Of a DNA stretch of 64,000 nucleotides, positions 17,716 through 27,427 are shown piece after piece. Source of the DNA: CAYPAV01 sp964408805. GTDB lineage: Bacteria > Pseudomonadota > Alphaproteobacteria > UBA8366. Within the stretch, counting starts at the first letter, position 1. The number at the start of each line of letters is the position of its first letter. The translations under genes were made by a program, and so were the position numbers. The notes beneath the pieces were generated by a model. That model saw nothing but the letters and a program-made list of their open reading frames with translations, did no database searches and was not told where the DNA came from. The stretch spans positions 17,292 to 81,291 of the forward strand of contig CAYPAV010000022.1 of the NCBI GenBank assembly GCA_964408805.1, given 5' to 3'.

Positions 17716-18720
17716 ATGTTTCGTCACTCGCTTGCTGTTTCCGGCGTTTTTCTGGGTGTGGCGTGTTGGTTCGGCGCCGAAAAACCTGTCGTTGCCAACA
17801 ATTTACCCGCGGCCTCGGTTGAAGCATCCGGCACCGATCTCTCATTGCCCACGCTGGAGTCGGCATGGCGTCTCGCCGAGCGGAGAGGCAGGGAGGGGAG
17901 GCGGAGAAAATCGGGCGATGGCGAAGATGATAATTCCACTGCGTCGTCTCCTTGCGCGGCCTGCGAGGAACTCGAAGGGTTCGTGCCGCCGAGCGTCATA
18001 TCGGACGATGTCTTTACGATGGCGGGAAAGATCCGCAGGGGTGATAAGGCGGCGGCCGTTGAAATTCAGCGTGCCCGGGGCGCCATCGAGACGGGACTCC
18101 AGCCGGACTTCATCGGCGGCGCCGATTGTCCGGAAATCGACAGCGAGAAATGGGCGATCGATTATTCACATAAACGCCCGTGGCCGGCGCTTCACAAAGG
18201 GATCGACATTCCCCAACCCAGAGGCACGCCGATTCGCGCCGTTGCCGCCGGTACGGTCGTGGGAAAATTCATGAATGAAGGGAACCGCAAGGGTATCGAG
18301 GTGATGCTCCGGCACACGCCCGAACAGACCGGCCTGCCGTTCCATACCTACTCTCAATATACGCATTTGCGGGAGATGTCCCCCTTACCCATCGGCGCCC
18401 GCGTCGAAATGGGGCGGGAGCTCGGCAGGACGAGCAATACCGGAAAGATGGGACGCCGCACTCGCCGCGACGCCCTGCATTTTGCAATTCTTTATAGCCG
18501 GCACGCCGAGTGGTCCAACGATGGAAGATTGGTTGTGCCCATGGACGGCTATTGGATGGACCCAAATGCGTTCTATCGGCTTGAAGGGCCCCATGATTCG
18601 CGCGCCATGGCCGCGCTGCCGCGCGGTGAAAAGCGCGTGGCCGTTCCGTATATGCAAGCCGACGGGTCCTTCGTGCCGGCCGACACCCAACGCATCTGGC
18701 CTTATCCTTGCGACCTTTGA
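17716..18720 (+). CDS. Secreted M23-like peptidase (LytM fold)
   Basis: A 334-residue protein with a signal peptide (about residues 1-28), a basic/acidic linker, then an M23/LytM domain near residues 155-270. Zinc-site residues H and D are seen in LHKGIDIP and a family His in QYTHL. The last motif, normally HLHF, reads DALHFAI, so the first His of that pair is Ala. This weakens the case for full catalytic activity. Start at 17716 was preferred to 17698 because GGAG lies eight bases upstream. Likely periplasmic, acting on or binding peptidoglycan. It converges with the ArgE-like gene. Confidence 0.8.
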   Translation: MFRHSLAVSGVFLGVACWFGAEKPVVANNLPAASVEASGTDLSLPTLESAWRLAERRGREGRRRKSGDGEDDNSTASSPCAACEELEGFVPPSVISDDVFTMAGKIRRGDKAAAVEIQRARGAIETGLQPDFIGGADCPEIDSEKWAIDYSHKRPWPALHKGIDIPQPRGTPIRAVAAGTVVGKFMNEGNRKGIEVMLRHTPEQTGLPFHTYSQYTHLREMSPLPIGARVEMGRELGRTSNTGKMGRRTRRDALHFAILYSRHAEWSNDGRLVVPMDGYWMDPNAFYRLEGPHDSRAMAALPRGEKRVAVPYMQADGSFVPADTQRIWPYPCDL

Positions 18721-18738
18721 GTTAAATCGTATTCGGCG

Positions 18739-19908
18739 CTAATCGCCGCAGACGTGGTCCATCAGCTTGGCGATGAAGGCCTCGCCTTTGGCCAGTTGGT
18801 CCAGGCTGATGAACTCGTCCGGCTTGTGGGCCTGGTCGATGCTGCCGGGGCCGCAGACGACCGTGGGGATGCCGACGCGGTTCTGAAACAGGCCCGCTTC
18901 GGTGCCGAAGGCGACCTTGGCGTGGTCGTTCCGTCCGGCGAGCGATTTGGCGAAGGTGACGACCTCCTCGCCGGGGTCGATGTCGAGGCCGTCGATCAGG
19001 CTCAGCGCCTCGAACGCGATGCCGCTCTCGGGGTCGATTGCCTGCATTTCGGGCTCCAGCACGTCTCGGGCATGGCGCTCGATCTCGTCGAAGAGTTCGG
19101 TCCCGTCATGGCCCGAGATACAGCGGAACTCGAAATCGAAGGTGCAATCCTTCGGCACGATATTGAGTGCGGTGCCGCCATGGACCGTCCCCGTGTGGAC
19201 CGTCGTGTGGGTGATGTCGTAGAGATCGTCGAACGGTCCCTCGGCGGCGATCCGCCTTGCCATGCCCTTCAAATAGCTGATCAACTCGGCCGCGTATTCG
19301 ACCGCATTGACGCCCTGGGGCGCCAGGCTCGAATGGGCTTCCAGGCCCCGGACATGGCAGCGATAGCTCAGCTTGCCCTTATGGCCGATGATCACTTGCA
19401 TCGAGGTCGGTTCGCCGACGATGCACATCATCGGTTTCGGGTCCATGTCGATCATCTTGTCGATCAGGCTGCGGACCCCGACGCAGCCGATCTCCTCGTC
19501 ATGGCTGAAGGCGAAATGGATCGGCGTCTCCAGGCCGCGTTCCAGCATCCTGGGAGCATTGGCGAGACAGATCGCGATGAAGCTTTTCATGTCGCAGGTG
19601 CCGCGGCCGTATAGCTTGTCGTTCTTCTCGGTCACCTCGAAGGGATCGGTCGACCAATCCTGACCATCGACCGGTACGACGTCGGTATGACCGGAGAGCA
19701 ATATACCCGGCTTGTCGGTCGGGCCGAGCGTTGCGTAGAGGTTCGCCTTTTTGCCGGTTTCGTCGTGCACCAGCATGGAGTCCACCCCGAGATCGCCCAG
19801 ATAATCCCGGACGTAGCCGATCAGGGCCAGGTTCGACTCCCGGCTGGTGGTGTCGAAGCTGATGAGCTTTCGTATGAAATCGATGCTGCTTTGCTCAGAG
19901 ACGCCCAC
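18739..19908 (-). CDS. argE: Acetylornithine deacetylase/ArgE-like M20 deacylase
   Basis: A 389-residue M20-family metal-dependent deacylase. Metal ligands are in SGHTDVVPV and GRGTCDMKSF, and the catalytic Glu in HDEEIGCVG. Length and domain order match ArgE, which frees ornithine from N-acetylornithine. GTG start at 19908 has GGAGAG six bases upstream; the frame beyond it is not supported. It is divergent from a threonine-synthase-like gene and not in an arginine operon. It could also act on other N-acyl amino acids, which fits the nearby N-formylglutamate amidohydrolase. Confidence 0.82.
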   Translation of the reverse strand: MGVSEQSSIDFIRKLISFDTTSRESNLALIGYVRDYLGDLGVDSMLVHDETGKKANLYATLGPTDKPGILLSGHTDVVPVDGQDWSTDPFEVTEKNDKLYGRGTCDMKSFIAICLANAPRMLERGLETPIHFAFSHDEEIGCVGVRSLIDKMIDMDPKPMMCIVGEPTSMQVIIGHKGKLSYRCHVRGLEAHSSLAPQGVNAVEYAAELISYLKGMARRIAAEGPFDDLYDITHTTVHTGTVHGGTALNIVPKDCTFDFEFRCISGHDGTELFDEIERHARDVLEPEMQAIDPESGIAFEALSLIDGLDIDPGEEVVTFAKSLAGRNDHAKVAFGTEAGLFQNRVGIPTVVCGPGSIDQAHKPDEFISLDQLAKGEAFIAKLMDHVCGD

Positions 19909-20028
19909 GCCATTCTCTCCACGACTGCCATACGCGGCCGCGAGAATAGGCGAGCCGCCAACCCTTGGCCAGCGGTCCGGCGCCTTGCTATTAGAGGCAC
20001 CCAACATCGATCCGATCGAGGAAGCCGC

Positions 20029-21174
20029 ATGCCGGAACGCGAGGTTCGTTACGTCAATCCCAGATCAGGCGCCGAGTGGCCGGTGACGACCGCGCTTTGG
20101 CGGGCGCCGGACGATGGCGGCTATCTCAATCTGTCGCCGGGCGCGGGCTTCGCGCTCGATGATCTCGCGGTGGAGAAGCACTCGATGTGGCGCTATGAGG
20201 CGGCGATTCGGCTGCCGGGTGCCGATGTCATCTCGCTCGGCGAAGGCGGCACGCCGCTGGTTGAAGGCGACTGGGAGGGGATGGCGGTCCAAATGAAGTG
20301 CGAGCATTTGATGCCGTCGGGCTCGTTCAAGGATCGCGGCACGGCGGTGATGCTGAACTATCTCCGGCAGACCGGCGTGACGAATATCCTGGAAGACAGT
20401 TCGGGCAACGCCGGCGCCTCGATCGCCACATTCGCCGCGGCCCTGGGACTGGATTGCCGGATCTTGGTTCCGGCCGCCGCCCCCGCCGCCAAAAAAATGC
20501 AGATCGCCGCCATGGGCGCCGAGGTGGTCGGGATCGAGGGAAGCCGGCAGGATGTGGCCGAGGCGGCACTGGCCGAGGCCGAGACGGTTTTCTACGCAAG
20601 CCACAATTGGCAGCCCTATTTCATCGAGGGGACGAAGACGCTGGCCTTCGAGCTTTGGGACCAGCTCGGCCGTCGCGCTCCCGATTGGGTCGTCGTGCCG
20701 CTTGGATACGGCAGCAACGTCATCGGTCTCCATCTTGGGTTCACGGAACTGACAGCGGCGGGATTGATCGATCGAGTGCCGAGGATCGGGGCGGTACAGG
20801 CAGCGAATTGTGCGGTCTTCGAGGCGGCCTGGCGGGCGGGTGGCGCGCCAGTTGAGATCGAGGCGAGGCCGACGCTTGCCGATGGGATCGCGTGCGAACG
20901 TCCGGTAAGGCTGGGTGAGGTGATGGCGGCCCTTGGCGATACCGGCGGAACGGTGATCGCGGTCGAGGAGGTGGAGATTGCCGCCGCCCTTCGCGGGTTT
21001 GCCGAGAAGGGATATTTCATCGAACCGACGAGCGCTACCGTCGGCGCCGCGCTTACCCGGCTTCGGACGGATTCCGTCATTGGCCCGGATGAAACCGTGG
21101 TCGCGGTTCTCACCGGCAGCGGTTTGAAGGCGGTCGAAAAGATCGGCGGGATGTTGAAAACCGGAGCGGAGTAG
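20029..21174 (+). CDS. PLP-dependent threonine synthase-like enzyme
   Basis: A 381-residue fold-type II PLP enzyme. The Schiff-base lysine is in SGSFKDRG, followed by the phosphate-binding EDSSGNAGAS. C-terminal segments TGSGLKAVEKI also match threonine synthases. It lacks the long N-terminal domain of ThrC type II, so it may be threonine synthase or a related ammonia-lyase. Start at 20029 has GAGGAAG close upstream. It lies at the head of a plus-strand run with the amidohydrolase (71 bases later) and an SDR. Confidence 0.78.
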   Translation: MPEREVRYVNPRSGAEWPVTTALWRAPDDGGYLNLSPGAGFALDDLAVEKHSMWRYEAAIRLPGADVISLGEGGTPLVEGDWEGMAVQMKCEHLMPSGSFKDRGTAVMLNYLRQTGVTNILEDSSGNAGASIATFAAALGLDCRILVPAAAPAAKKMQIAAMGAEVVGIEGSRQDVAEAALAEAETVFYASHNWQPYFIEGTKTLAFELWDQLGRRAPDWVVVPLGYGSNVIGLHLGFTELTAAGLIDRVPRIGAVQAANCAVFEAAWRAGGAPVEIEARPTLADGIACERPVRLGEVMAALGDTGGTVIAVEEVEIAAALRGFAEKGYFIEPTSATVGAALTRLRTDSVIGPDETVVAVLTGSGLKAVEKIGGMLKTGAE

Positions 21175-21245
21175 GACATCTTGTTTGAAGGACGCATGAG
21201 GGGGACCCGCGGGCGGGTCCGCGCAAAGGCAGAAAAGAAGAACCC

Positions 21246-22121
21246 ATGAGCGACACCGTCCCCGGGGTCTACAAGGTCGAGCGGCCACGCACGCTCAACC
21301 TGCCGCTCGTGCTCGATTCGCCCCATAGCGGTGAGCGCTATCCAGGCGACTTCAATACGCCGGTGCCGATGGAGGTGCTCCGCCGGGCCGAGGACATGTA
21401 TGTCGACGACCTCTTCGCGGGTGCGGTCGATAGAGGGTCACCGCTGATATCCGCGCTTTTTCCGCGCAGCTATATCGATCCCAACCGGGCCCTTCAGGAC
21501 CTCGATCGCGAATTGCTGGAGGAACCCTGGCCTGAGCCCGTTCAGCCGAGCGAGAAGGCGCGTCTCGGACATGGCCTGATCTGGCGCGTGTGTCCGCCCG
21601 ATCTGCCGATGTATGTAAAGCGTTTGACGGTCGAGGAAGTGAAGTACCGCATTGCCACCTATTGGCATGCCTATCATGCGGCCTTGTCGGCGCTTCTGGA
21701 TGAGGCGCAGGATCGATTCGGCAAGGCCTGGCTGCTCGATTGTCATTCGATGCCGTCGGTCAGCCTGCCGAAGGAGCCGCGTTTCGGCGGCGTGCGCCGA
21801 GCGGAATTCATCCTGGGCGATCGAGACGGCACGACATGCTCGACGGAATTTCTTTATGTCGTCCGTGATACGCTGAAGAGTTTCGGCTATCACGTGAAGA
21901 TCAACGATCCCTACAAGGGGGTCGAGATCATTCGCCGGCACGGCCGGCCGGCGGAGGGCCGACATAGCCTGCAGATCGAGATCAACCGAGCCCTTTATAT
22001 GAATGAGGAAACCTTTGAGCGGACAGTTTATTACGCCGAGCTTCAAGGACATATGTCGCGCCTGGTCGAAGTGATCGGTGACTACTCGCTCGACCGCGTC
22101 GGCGCGAAGGCGGCCGAGTAG
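21246..22121 (+). CDS. N-formylglutamate amidohydrolase family protein
   Basis: A 291-residue amidohydrolase of the N-formylglutamate deformylase family (last step of one histidine-degradation route). The N-terminal motif LVLDSPHSGERYP and the central LLDCHSMPS segment carry the likely metal ligands. No hut genes are adjacent, so it may act on another N-formyl or N-acyl amino acid. The SDR gene follows 40 bases later. Confidence 0.85.
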   Translation: MSDTVPGVYKVERPRTLNLPLVLDSPHSGERYPGDFNTPVPMEVLRRAEDMYVDDLFAGAVDRGSPLISALFPRSYIDPNRALQDLDRELLEEPWPEPVQPSEKARLGHGLIWRVCPPDLPMYVKRLTVEEVKYRIATYWHAYHAALSALLDEAQDRFGKAWLLDCHSMPSVSLPKEPRFGGVRRAEFILGDRDGTTCSTEFLYVVRDTLKSFGYHVKINDPYKGVEIIRRHGRPAEGRHSLQIEINRALYMNEETFERTVYYAELQGHMSRLVEVIGDYSLDRVGAKAAE

Positions 22122-22161
22122 GGGTCTCGCCCGGCGCTCGAGGCAACTGGAAAATGTTTAC

Positions 22162-22947
22162 ATGACGGATGGACGTGTCGTCGTCATCACCGGCGGTGCC
22201 AGCGGGATCGGCAAGGCGACCGGCACGGCTTTCTTGGCGCGTGGCGCCAAAGTGGTGCTGGCGGATCTGAACACGACCGCCGGCGCCGAGGCGGTGGCCG
22301 CGCTCGAAGGTGGCGCAGGCACGGTTCGCTTCGTCGAGGCGGACGTGACCTCCGAGTCTTCCCTCGCCGCTCTTCGGGCCGATATCGAGGCGCGAGAGGG
22401 GCCCGCCGACGTGCTGGTCAACTCGGCCGGCATCCTGCAGAACGCGACAACGACCCGACGGATGGACTTGGCCGAGCATGACCGGGTCTGGGACGTGAAT
22501 TATCGCGGCACTTTTCTTGCCGGCCGGTGCTTCGGCGAACGCATGGTCGAGCATCGCCGGGGCTGGATCGTCAATCTAGCCTCGATCAACAGCCTGCATG
22601 CGTTTCCGCTGCCGGCTTATGCGCCGGGAAAGGCGGCGATTAAATCGCTGACGGAGTTGCAGGCCGTCGAATACGGCGAATACAAGGTGCGGGTAAACGC
22701 GGTGGCACCCGGGGTCACCTTGACCGAGAACATCCGTGCTCGCATCGAATCCGGACAACGCGATCCCGAGGTGATCAAGGGATATGCCGCGCTCGGCGAA
22801 TTGATCGAGCCCGAGGATGTCGCCAACGGCATTGTATTCCTATGCTCGCCCGAGGCGGCGCGCATTACCGGGGTGACACTGCCGATAGATGCCGGTTGGC
22901 TGATCTCCGTTCCCTACAAGGCGTTTCCGGGCGACGTCGACGGATAG
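22162..22947 (+). CDS. Short-chain dehydrogenase/reductase
   Basis: A 261-residue classical SDR. Cofactor motif TGGASGIG is near residue 9, NSAG near 91, catalytic Ser in NLASINS, and YAPGK as the YxxxK motif. The C-terminal PIDAGWLIS is typical. All catalytic residues are intact, in contrast to the SDR at 13368. Start chosen at 22162; the frame upstream overlaps the amidohydrolase and carries no family sequence. Substrate unknown. Confidence 0.86.
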   Translation: MTDGRVVVITGGASGIGKATGTAFLARGAKVVLADLNTTAGAEAVAALEGGAGTVRFVEADVTSESSLAALRADIEAREGPADVLVNSAGILQNATTTRRMDLAEHDRVWDVNYRGTFLAGRCFGERMVEHRRGWIVNLASINSLHAFPLPAYAPGKAAIKSLTELQAVEYGEYKVRVNAVAPGVTLTENIRARIESGQRDPEVIKGYAALGELIEPEDVANGIVFLCSPEAARITGVTLPIDAGWLISVPYKAFPGDVDG

Positions 22948-22963
22948 CGAATGGAGGCCACCG

Positions 22964-23821
22964 TCATCGGGTTTCGCGAAACATCGTGTAGAGACCGCTC
23001 CCGACGACGAGGATGGTGCCGGCGATCATCCAAAGATCCGGGATATCGCCCCAGATCGTGATTCCGATGACGACCGCCCAGACCAGCGAGAAATACCTTA
23101 AGGGTGCGACGATCGGCGCCGGCGAGAGTTGGAAGGCCTTCACGACGAAATAATGTGCGGTCCCATTGATGAATCCGGCGACGATGAACAGGAGCCAATC
23201 CCCGGCCGGCGGCATGGTTGTTCCGAAGAGCAGCGATACGGCCCCTACACCCGTGGTGATCGTGACGGTATAGAGAAGGAGCGTGCCCGTGCTGTCCCTG
23301 GCACCCAGTTGGCGGGTGAGGACATCGCGGGCGGCCATCAAAAAGGCAACTACAAGGGGCATCACGATCAGGAGATTGAGCGTCCCGCCGCCGGGCCGTG
23401 TCATGCACAAAACGCCGGCGAAGCCGACCAAGATCGCGAGCCAGCGGCGCCACCCAACCATTTCACCAAGGAATGTGGGCGCCAAGGCAGCCAGTATCAG
23501 CGGGCTCATGAACGCGACCGCTAAGACGTCCGCCATCGGCATCAAGGAGAGCGAGGTGATGATCAGGACGCCCGATGCCGTATTGCAGGCGGCACGCGCG
23601 ATATTCGCAAATGGACGGGCGCTTCGCAGCGTATGCAGGCCCCCGTCGCGCCAGACGAAATATGCGATCGGCAAATAGGCCCAGATGCCGCGATAGAAGA
23701 AGATCTCCCCGAAATGATAGTCCGCCGTAAGCCACTTCGAGATCGCGTCCTGCGTCGTCAGCATCAGTGTGCCGAGCAGAATAAATGGGATTCCGCGGCC
23801 TGTGGCGGTATCGCTGCTCAT
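22964..23821 (-). CDS. EamA/DMT-family transporter
   Basis: A 285-residue integral membrane protein with about ten hydrophobic helices in two EamA repeats. The N-terminal pattern (IPFILLGTLMLTTQDAISKW) and the mid-protein repeat start are typical of drug/metabolite transporters. It lies 37 bases downstream of NAD kinase on the same strand and converges with the SDR. Probably a small-metabolite exporter in the inner membrane; substrate unknown. Confidence 0.87.
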   Translation of the reverse strand: MSSDTATGRGIPFILLGTLMLTTQDAISKWLTADYHFGEIFFYRGIWAYLPIAYFVWRDGGLHTLRSARPFANIARAACNTASGVLIITSLSLMPMADVLAVAFMSPLILAALAPTFLGEMVGWRRWLAILVGFAGVLCMTRPGGGTLNLLIVMPLVVAFLMAARDVLTRQLGARDSTGTLLLYTVTITTGVGAVSLLFGTTMPPAGDWLLFIVAGFINGTAHYFVVKAFQLSPAPIVAPLRYFSLVWAVVIGITIWGDIPDLWMIAGTILVVGSGLYTMFRETR

Positions 23822-23858
23822 GGTGTCTTGACGGTGACCGAAAAGTTGGCGGCGTCCC

Positions 23859-24626
23859 TCAAGGCGCGAATTGTTCGTTGAGAATGCGTTCCTCGAGATT
23901 GTGTTCCGGATCGAACAACATGGTCATGTCGATCGAATGATCCATCGCGACCATGACCTTGGCGACGCCGCGGACTTCGAATCCGTCGGCACTTGCATTG
24001 ACCGGGCGCTTGTCGGTTTCAAGCAGCTCGAATTCGACCTGGGCGGAGCTTGGCAGGATCGCGCCCCGCCAGCGCCGGGGGCGAAAGGCGCTAATCGGGG
24101 TGAGGCACAGAACGGCCGCACCGATCGGCACGATCGGACCATGCGCGGAGAGATTATAAGCGGTGCTGCCGGCGGGTGTGCAAAGAAGCACGCCATCGCA
24201 GATCAACTCCTCGATCCGCACGACGTCATCGACGCGGATGCGAACCTTGGCTGCCTGCTGCGTTGCGCGGAGCAACGAAACTTCGTTGATGGCGGGCGCT
24301 TCGTGGCTTTCACCCTTCACTGTTTCAGCGGTCATCATTAGAGGGTGCAGGGTATGCGGTTCGGTCCGCGAAAGCCGGTCGGGCAGGTCCTCCAAGACGT
24401 ATTCGTTCATCAGGAAACCGACGCTGCCGCGGTTCATCCCGTAAATTCGTTTGTCGGCGCCGTTATGGGTATGCAGGGTCCGCAGCATGAAGCCGTCGCC
24501 GCCAAGCGCTACGATGACGTCCGCTTCCTCGGGTGATACGCCGCCATAGGCCTCGCGAAGCTCTTTGTACGCCTCCTGCGCGTCGTCGGAATCCGAGGCT
24601 AAAAATGCAATCTTCTTGTAATTCAT
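23859..24626 (-). CDS. nadK: NAD kinase
   Basis: A 255-residue ATP-NAD kinase that makes NADP. The GGDG motif is at residues 42-45, and the substrate-binding TPAGSTAYNLSAHGP region is intact. Start at 24626 gives the family N-terminus (MNYKKIAFLASDS); the open frame to 24788 is not supported. The EamA gene follows on the same strand. It is divergent from a small secreted protein at 24725. Confidence 0.93.
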   Translation of the reverse strand: MNYKKIAFLASDSDDAQEAYKELREAYGGVSPEEADVIVALGGDGFMLRTLHTHNGADKRIYGMNRGSVGFLMNEYVLEDLPDRLSRTEPHTLHPLMMTAETVKGESHEAPAINEVSLLRATQQAAKVRIRVDDVVRIEELICDGVLLCTPAGSTAYNLSAHGPIVPIGAAVLCLTPISAFRPRRWRGAILPSSAQVEFELLETDKRPVNASADGFEVRGVAKVMVAMDHSIDMTMLFDPEHNLEERILNEQFAP

Positions 24627-24724
24627 ACGGAATCCCCACGAGAATGGGCGTCGGCAGGCCGCGACAGTATACCGAAGGAGTTGGTGGGCGCCAGCGGCCG
24701 CGAAATTCGTTTCTGGAGGATGCA

Positions 24725-25213
24725 ATGCACTGGTCGCCTTGGGTCGTTCTGTTGGCGGTATTGTCCGTGGCGGTGCCGGCAGAGGCATGGGCGCAGGCTA
24801 AAGATCGGCATGCCGGCTATTATTATCCAACGCCGAAAACCCACGAAATCTATCGTGCCCGCATTCGTGTCGCGCCGGAGGCGTCGCGCAACGCCCGTAT
24901 CGCCTTTGTCACCAACATCACCAACGGGATGATCGCCAAGAACGCCTATCCGCCGCCCTTCGTCATGTTCGTGAAGGGCAATCGCAAAGAGAAGCTAATT
25001 ATCGTCGGGTTGCGGGACAACGCTTACAACACGCTTTTTCGGGCGCGGGCGCTCCTGGCGCAACTGACGTCGATCTCGCGGACCACGCGGTTGTTCCGCG
25101 AGCATTCGAAAGCGGATTGTCTGACATTTCTCGACCTATTGAAACTGATGGGGTTTGAACTGTTGACCGTGAGCGACGGCAAGGATTTCGCCCATCAGAT
25201 CATGCTTCGCTGA
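24725..25213 (+). CDS. Small secreted protein of unknown function
   Basis: A 162-residue protein with a clear signal peptide (about residues 1-24, ending AEAWAQA). GGAGG is positioned five bases before ATG 24725. The mature part is basic with a hydrophobic strand (FVTNITNGMI) and no recognised motif. An NTF2-like gene follows 15 bases after the stop, suggesting a two-gene operon divergent from nadK. Probably periplasmic; I cannot name a function. Confidence 0.7.
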   Translation: MHWSPWVVLLAVLSVAVPAEAWAQAKDRHAGYYYPTPKTHEIYRARIRVAPEASRNARIAFVTNITNGMIAKNAYPPPFVMFVKGNRKEKLIIVGLRDNAYNTLFRARALLAQLTSISRTTRLFREHSKADCLTFLDLLKLMGFELLTVSDGKDFAHQIMLR

Positions 25214-25228
25214 AGGGATGATTTCGTC

Positions 25229-25633
25229 ATGTCGGATCGGGAGGCCGTCCTGTTCGCCAACGACGCATTCTATGTCTGCTTCGCCGGCAACGATTACGAG
25301 GGGCTGGAACGGCTCTGGGCCCGGACGGCGCCCGTGACCTGCATCCATCCGGGCTGGGAGGCGCTTTACGGCCGCGGCCCGGTGATGGAAAGCTGGCTCG
25401 CGATCATCCAGAATGGTGCGCCGGCAATTCAATGCCGCGAACCTCGGGTCGCGCTTTACGGCGATACGGCGACGGTCATCTGCTACGAGCGGGCCGAGGG
25501 TGGCTACCTGATCGCCACCAACGTCTTTGTTCGCGAGGACGGCGAATGGCGAATGACGCATCATCAAGCCGGTCCCACACGCGGCGCTCCTGCGCCGGAG
25601 GTGGAGGGCGGACCGCCCGCCAGCGTCAACTGA
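25229..25633 (+). CDS. NTF2-like (SnoaL-type) domain protein
   Basis: A 134-residue single-domain protein of the NTF2/SnoaL superfamily. The segments FANDAFYVCFAGNDYEGLERLW and TCIHPGWEALYGR are typical, as is TNVFVREDGEWRMTHHQA near the end. Members bind small hydrophobic molecules or act as isomerases. It lies 15 bases after the small secreted protein and converges with moaA. Specific role unknown. Confidence 0.82.
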   Translation: MSDREAVLFANDAFYVCFAGNDYEGLERLWARTAPVTCIHPGWEALYGRGPVMESWLAIIQNGAPAIQCREPRVALYGDTATVICYERAEGGYLIATNVFVREDGEWRMTHHQAGPTRGAPAPEVEGGPPASVN

Positions 25634-25652
25634 TCACGAAGACCTAGCTAGC

Positions 25653-26693
25653 CTATCCGCCGGTTACACTCATATGGCGGCTGACGCCGGGGCGGCGACT
25701 ACGCCGGTTGATAATGAAATCATGCCCCTGCGGCTTGCGGCCGATGGCTTCGTCGATGGCGGTGTGGAGAAGGGCGTCGTCCTCGGTGGCGCGCAGAGGG
25801 TCGCGGAGATCGGCGGCATCCTCCTGGCCAAGACACATATAGAGCGTCCCCGTGCAGGTCAGCCGCACCCGATTGCAGGTCTCGCAGAAATTATGGGTCA
25901 TTGGCGTGATGAAGCCGATCTTGGCGCCGGTCTCCCGACACTCGACATAGCGAGCGGGCCCGCCGGTGTCATAGTCGATCTCGTTCAGTGTCCATCGCGT
26001 TTGCAGTTCGGCGCGAACCATCGAAAGCGGCCAATACTGGTCGAGCCGCATCTGCTCGCCGACTTCACCCATCGGCATGACCTCGATAAAAGTCAGATCG
26101 TGTCCCGCCTCGCCGCACCAGCGCACGATGTCATGAATTTCGTCGTCATTGATGCCCTTGAGGGCGACGCAATTAATCTTTACCTGAAGACCCGCTTGGC
26201 TGGCCGCATCTATGCCGGCAATGATCTTATCGAGCTTGCCCCAGCGGGTAATTGCCTCGAATTTCTTCGCATCGAGCGTATCGAGCGAGACATTGACGCG
26301 CCGGACCCCGGCCGCCTTCAATGCCGCCGCGTATTTTGCGAGCTGGCTGCCGTTGGTGGTGAGCGTCAGTTCGTCGAGCGCGCCGGTGCCGATATGCCGG
26401 CCCAGGCGGTCGATCAACCACATGATGTTTCGCCGCACCAAGGGCTCGCCCCCGGTCAGCCGAAGCTTACGGACGCCGCGTTCGACGAAGGCACTGCAAA
26501 GACGATCAAGTTCCTCGAGGGTGAGTAGGTCGGCCTTCGGCAGAAAATGCATGTCCTCGGACATGCAATAGACACAGCGAAAATCACAACGATCCGTGAC
26601 CGATACGCGTAGATAGGTCACCGCGCGCTCAAACGGATCGATCAACGAAGTCGTCTTCGCAACGTTGTTATTGTCGTTCGGCCACGCATCCAT
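25653..26693 (-). CDS. moaA: GTP 3',8-cyclase, molybdenum cofactor biosynthesis
   Basis: A 346-residue radical-SAM enzyme for the first step of molybdenum cofactor synthesis. The N-terminal iron-sulfur ligands are C36, C40 and C43, and the C-terminal cluster is in NFCETCNRVRLTC...C. The terminal GG needed for activity is present. Start at 26693 was chosen over in-frame codons at 26720 and 26843 because GGGAG lies six bases upstream. It is near fdhD and mobA, forming a loose molybdoenzyme group, and is divergent from the secreted unknown at 26921. Confidence 0.95.
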   Translation of the reverse strand: MDAWPNDNNNVAKTTSLIDPFERAVTYLRVSVTDRCDFRCVYCMSEDMHFLPKADLLTLEELDRLCSAFVERGVRKLRLTGGEPLVRRNIMWLIDRLGRHIGTGALDELTLTTNGSQLAKYAAALKAAGVRRVNVSLDTLDAKKFEAITRWGKLDKIIAGIDAASQAGLQVKINCVALKGINDDEIHDIVRWCGEAGHDLTFIEVMPMGEVGEQMRLDQYWPLSMVRAELQTRWTLNEIDYDTGGPARYVECRETGAKIGFITPMTHNFCETCNRVRLTCTGTLYMCLGQEDAADLRDPLRATEDDALLHTAIDEAIGRKPQGHDFIINRRSRRPGVSRHMSVTGG

Positions 26694-26920
26694 GGCGGTC
26701 TCCCAATAGGCAACGTCCATAACATAGTGCGTTTGGATCGAAATTACCCCTCGAAATTTCGTGATCACGCTACCGACCAAAACAGACCGGTAATTAGGGA
26801 CGGCGTTTCTCGCTTCGTGGGAACATTCCATTCGTCTCGACAAAGAAGGCGATACGCGGTTAAATATTAGTCAAGAATTCAAGAGTCGATGTTAATATTT
26901 AGCTTTGGAGTCTTAGTCGT

Positions 26921-27394
26921 TTGGTTGATGGATTCTACAAATTCGGATGGATCCTTCTTGTTTGCGGAATTCTGTTACCGTGGTCGACGGATGCGGCGGC
27001 GGCGGGACAGAAGGAATTCGGCAAGAAGCGGAAATACGACGCCACCCATTGCGTCACCTTGACCGAGGGAACGCGGGTTCTTCGAAAACGGAAACGGAAA
27101 ATTTCCGTCATCTATGCGGAAAACCGCTGTAGCCGCCCGATTCATGCGCTGGGTTGTTTCAACGTCATCAAGGCTAGCCTCAAGTTCTCGCGCACCGGTT
27201 GGTATTGTAAATACAAGGAGTTCAAATCTCGATCCCGCGCCATGTTCTCGGAACGCGCCAAGTATGGGCGAGTGAAGAAATGGGCGGCTTGCAACGGCAA
27301 GAGCGAGGATTGCATCCGGATTTTGCAGACGACCGAGGGGATCGTCAACTCTGGCGGGCAGGATCCGGAAAAAGTGGCGCGCCGACTCAAATAG
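26921..27394 (+). CDS. Small secreted basic protein, unknown
   Basis: A 157-residue protein with an N-terminal hydrophobic segment (about residues 8-27) that looks like a signal peptide. The mature part is strongly basic and has several cysteines, as in exported disulfide-bonded proteins. The TTG start at 26921 is weakly supported by a GGAG about ten bases upstream. It is followed after 33 bases by fdhD. No family recognised. Confidence 0.55.
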   Translation: MVDGFYKFGWILLVCGILLPWSTDAAAAGQKEFGKKRKYDATHCVTLTEGTRVLRKRKRKISVIYAENRCSRPIHALGCFNVIKASLKFSRTGWYCKYKEFKSRSRAMFSERAKYGRVKKWAACNGKSEDCIRILQTTEGIVNSGGQDPEKVARRLK

Positions 27395-27427
27395 ACCGCG
27401 GCTTTCGCGGCATCCTTAGGTCAAGCG

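Noticed and set aside
15932..17866. 644-codon minus-strand frame over the TcuA-like gene
   Set aside because: No recognisable domain; the plus-strand flavoprotein is clear.
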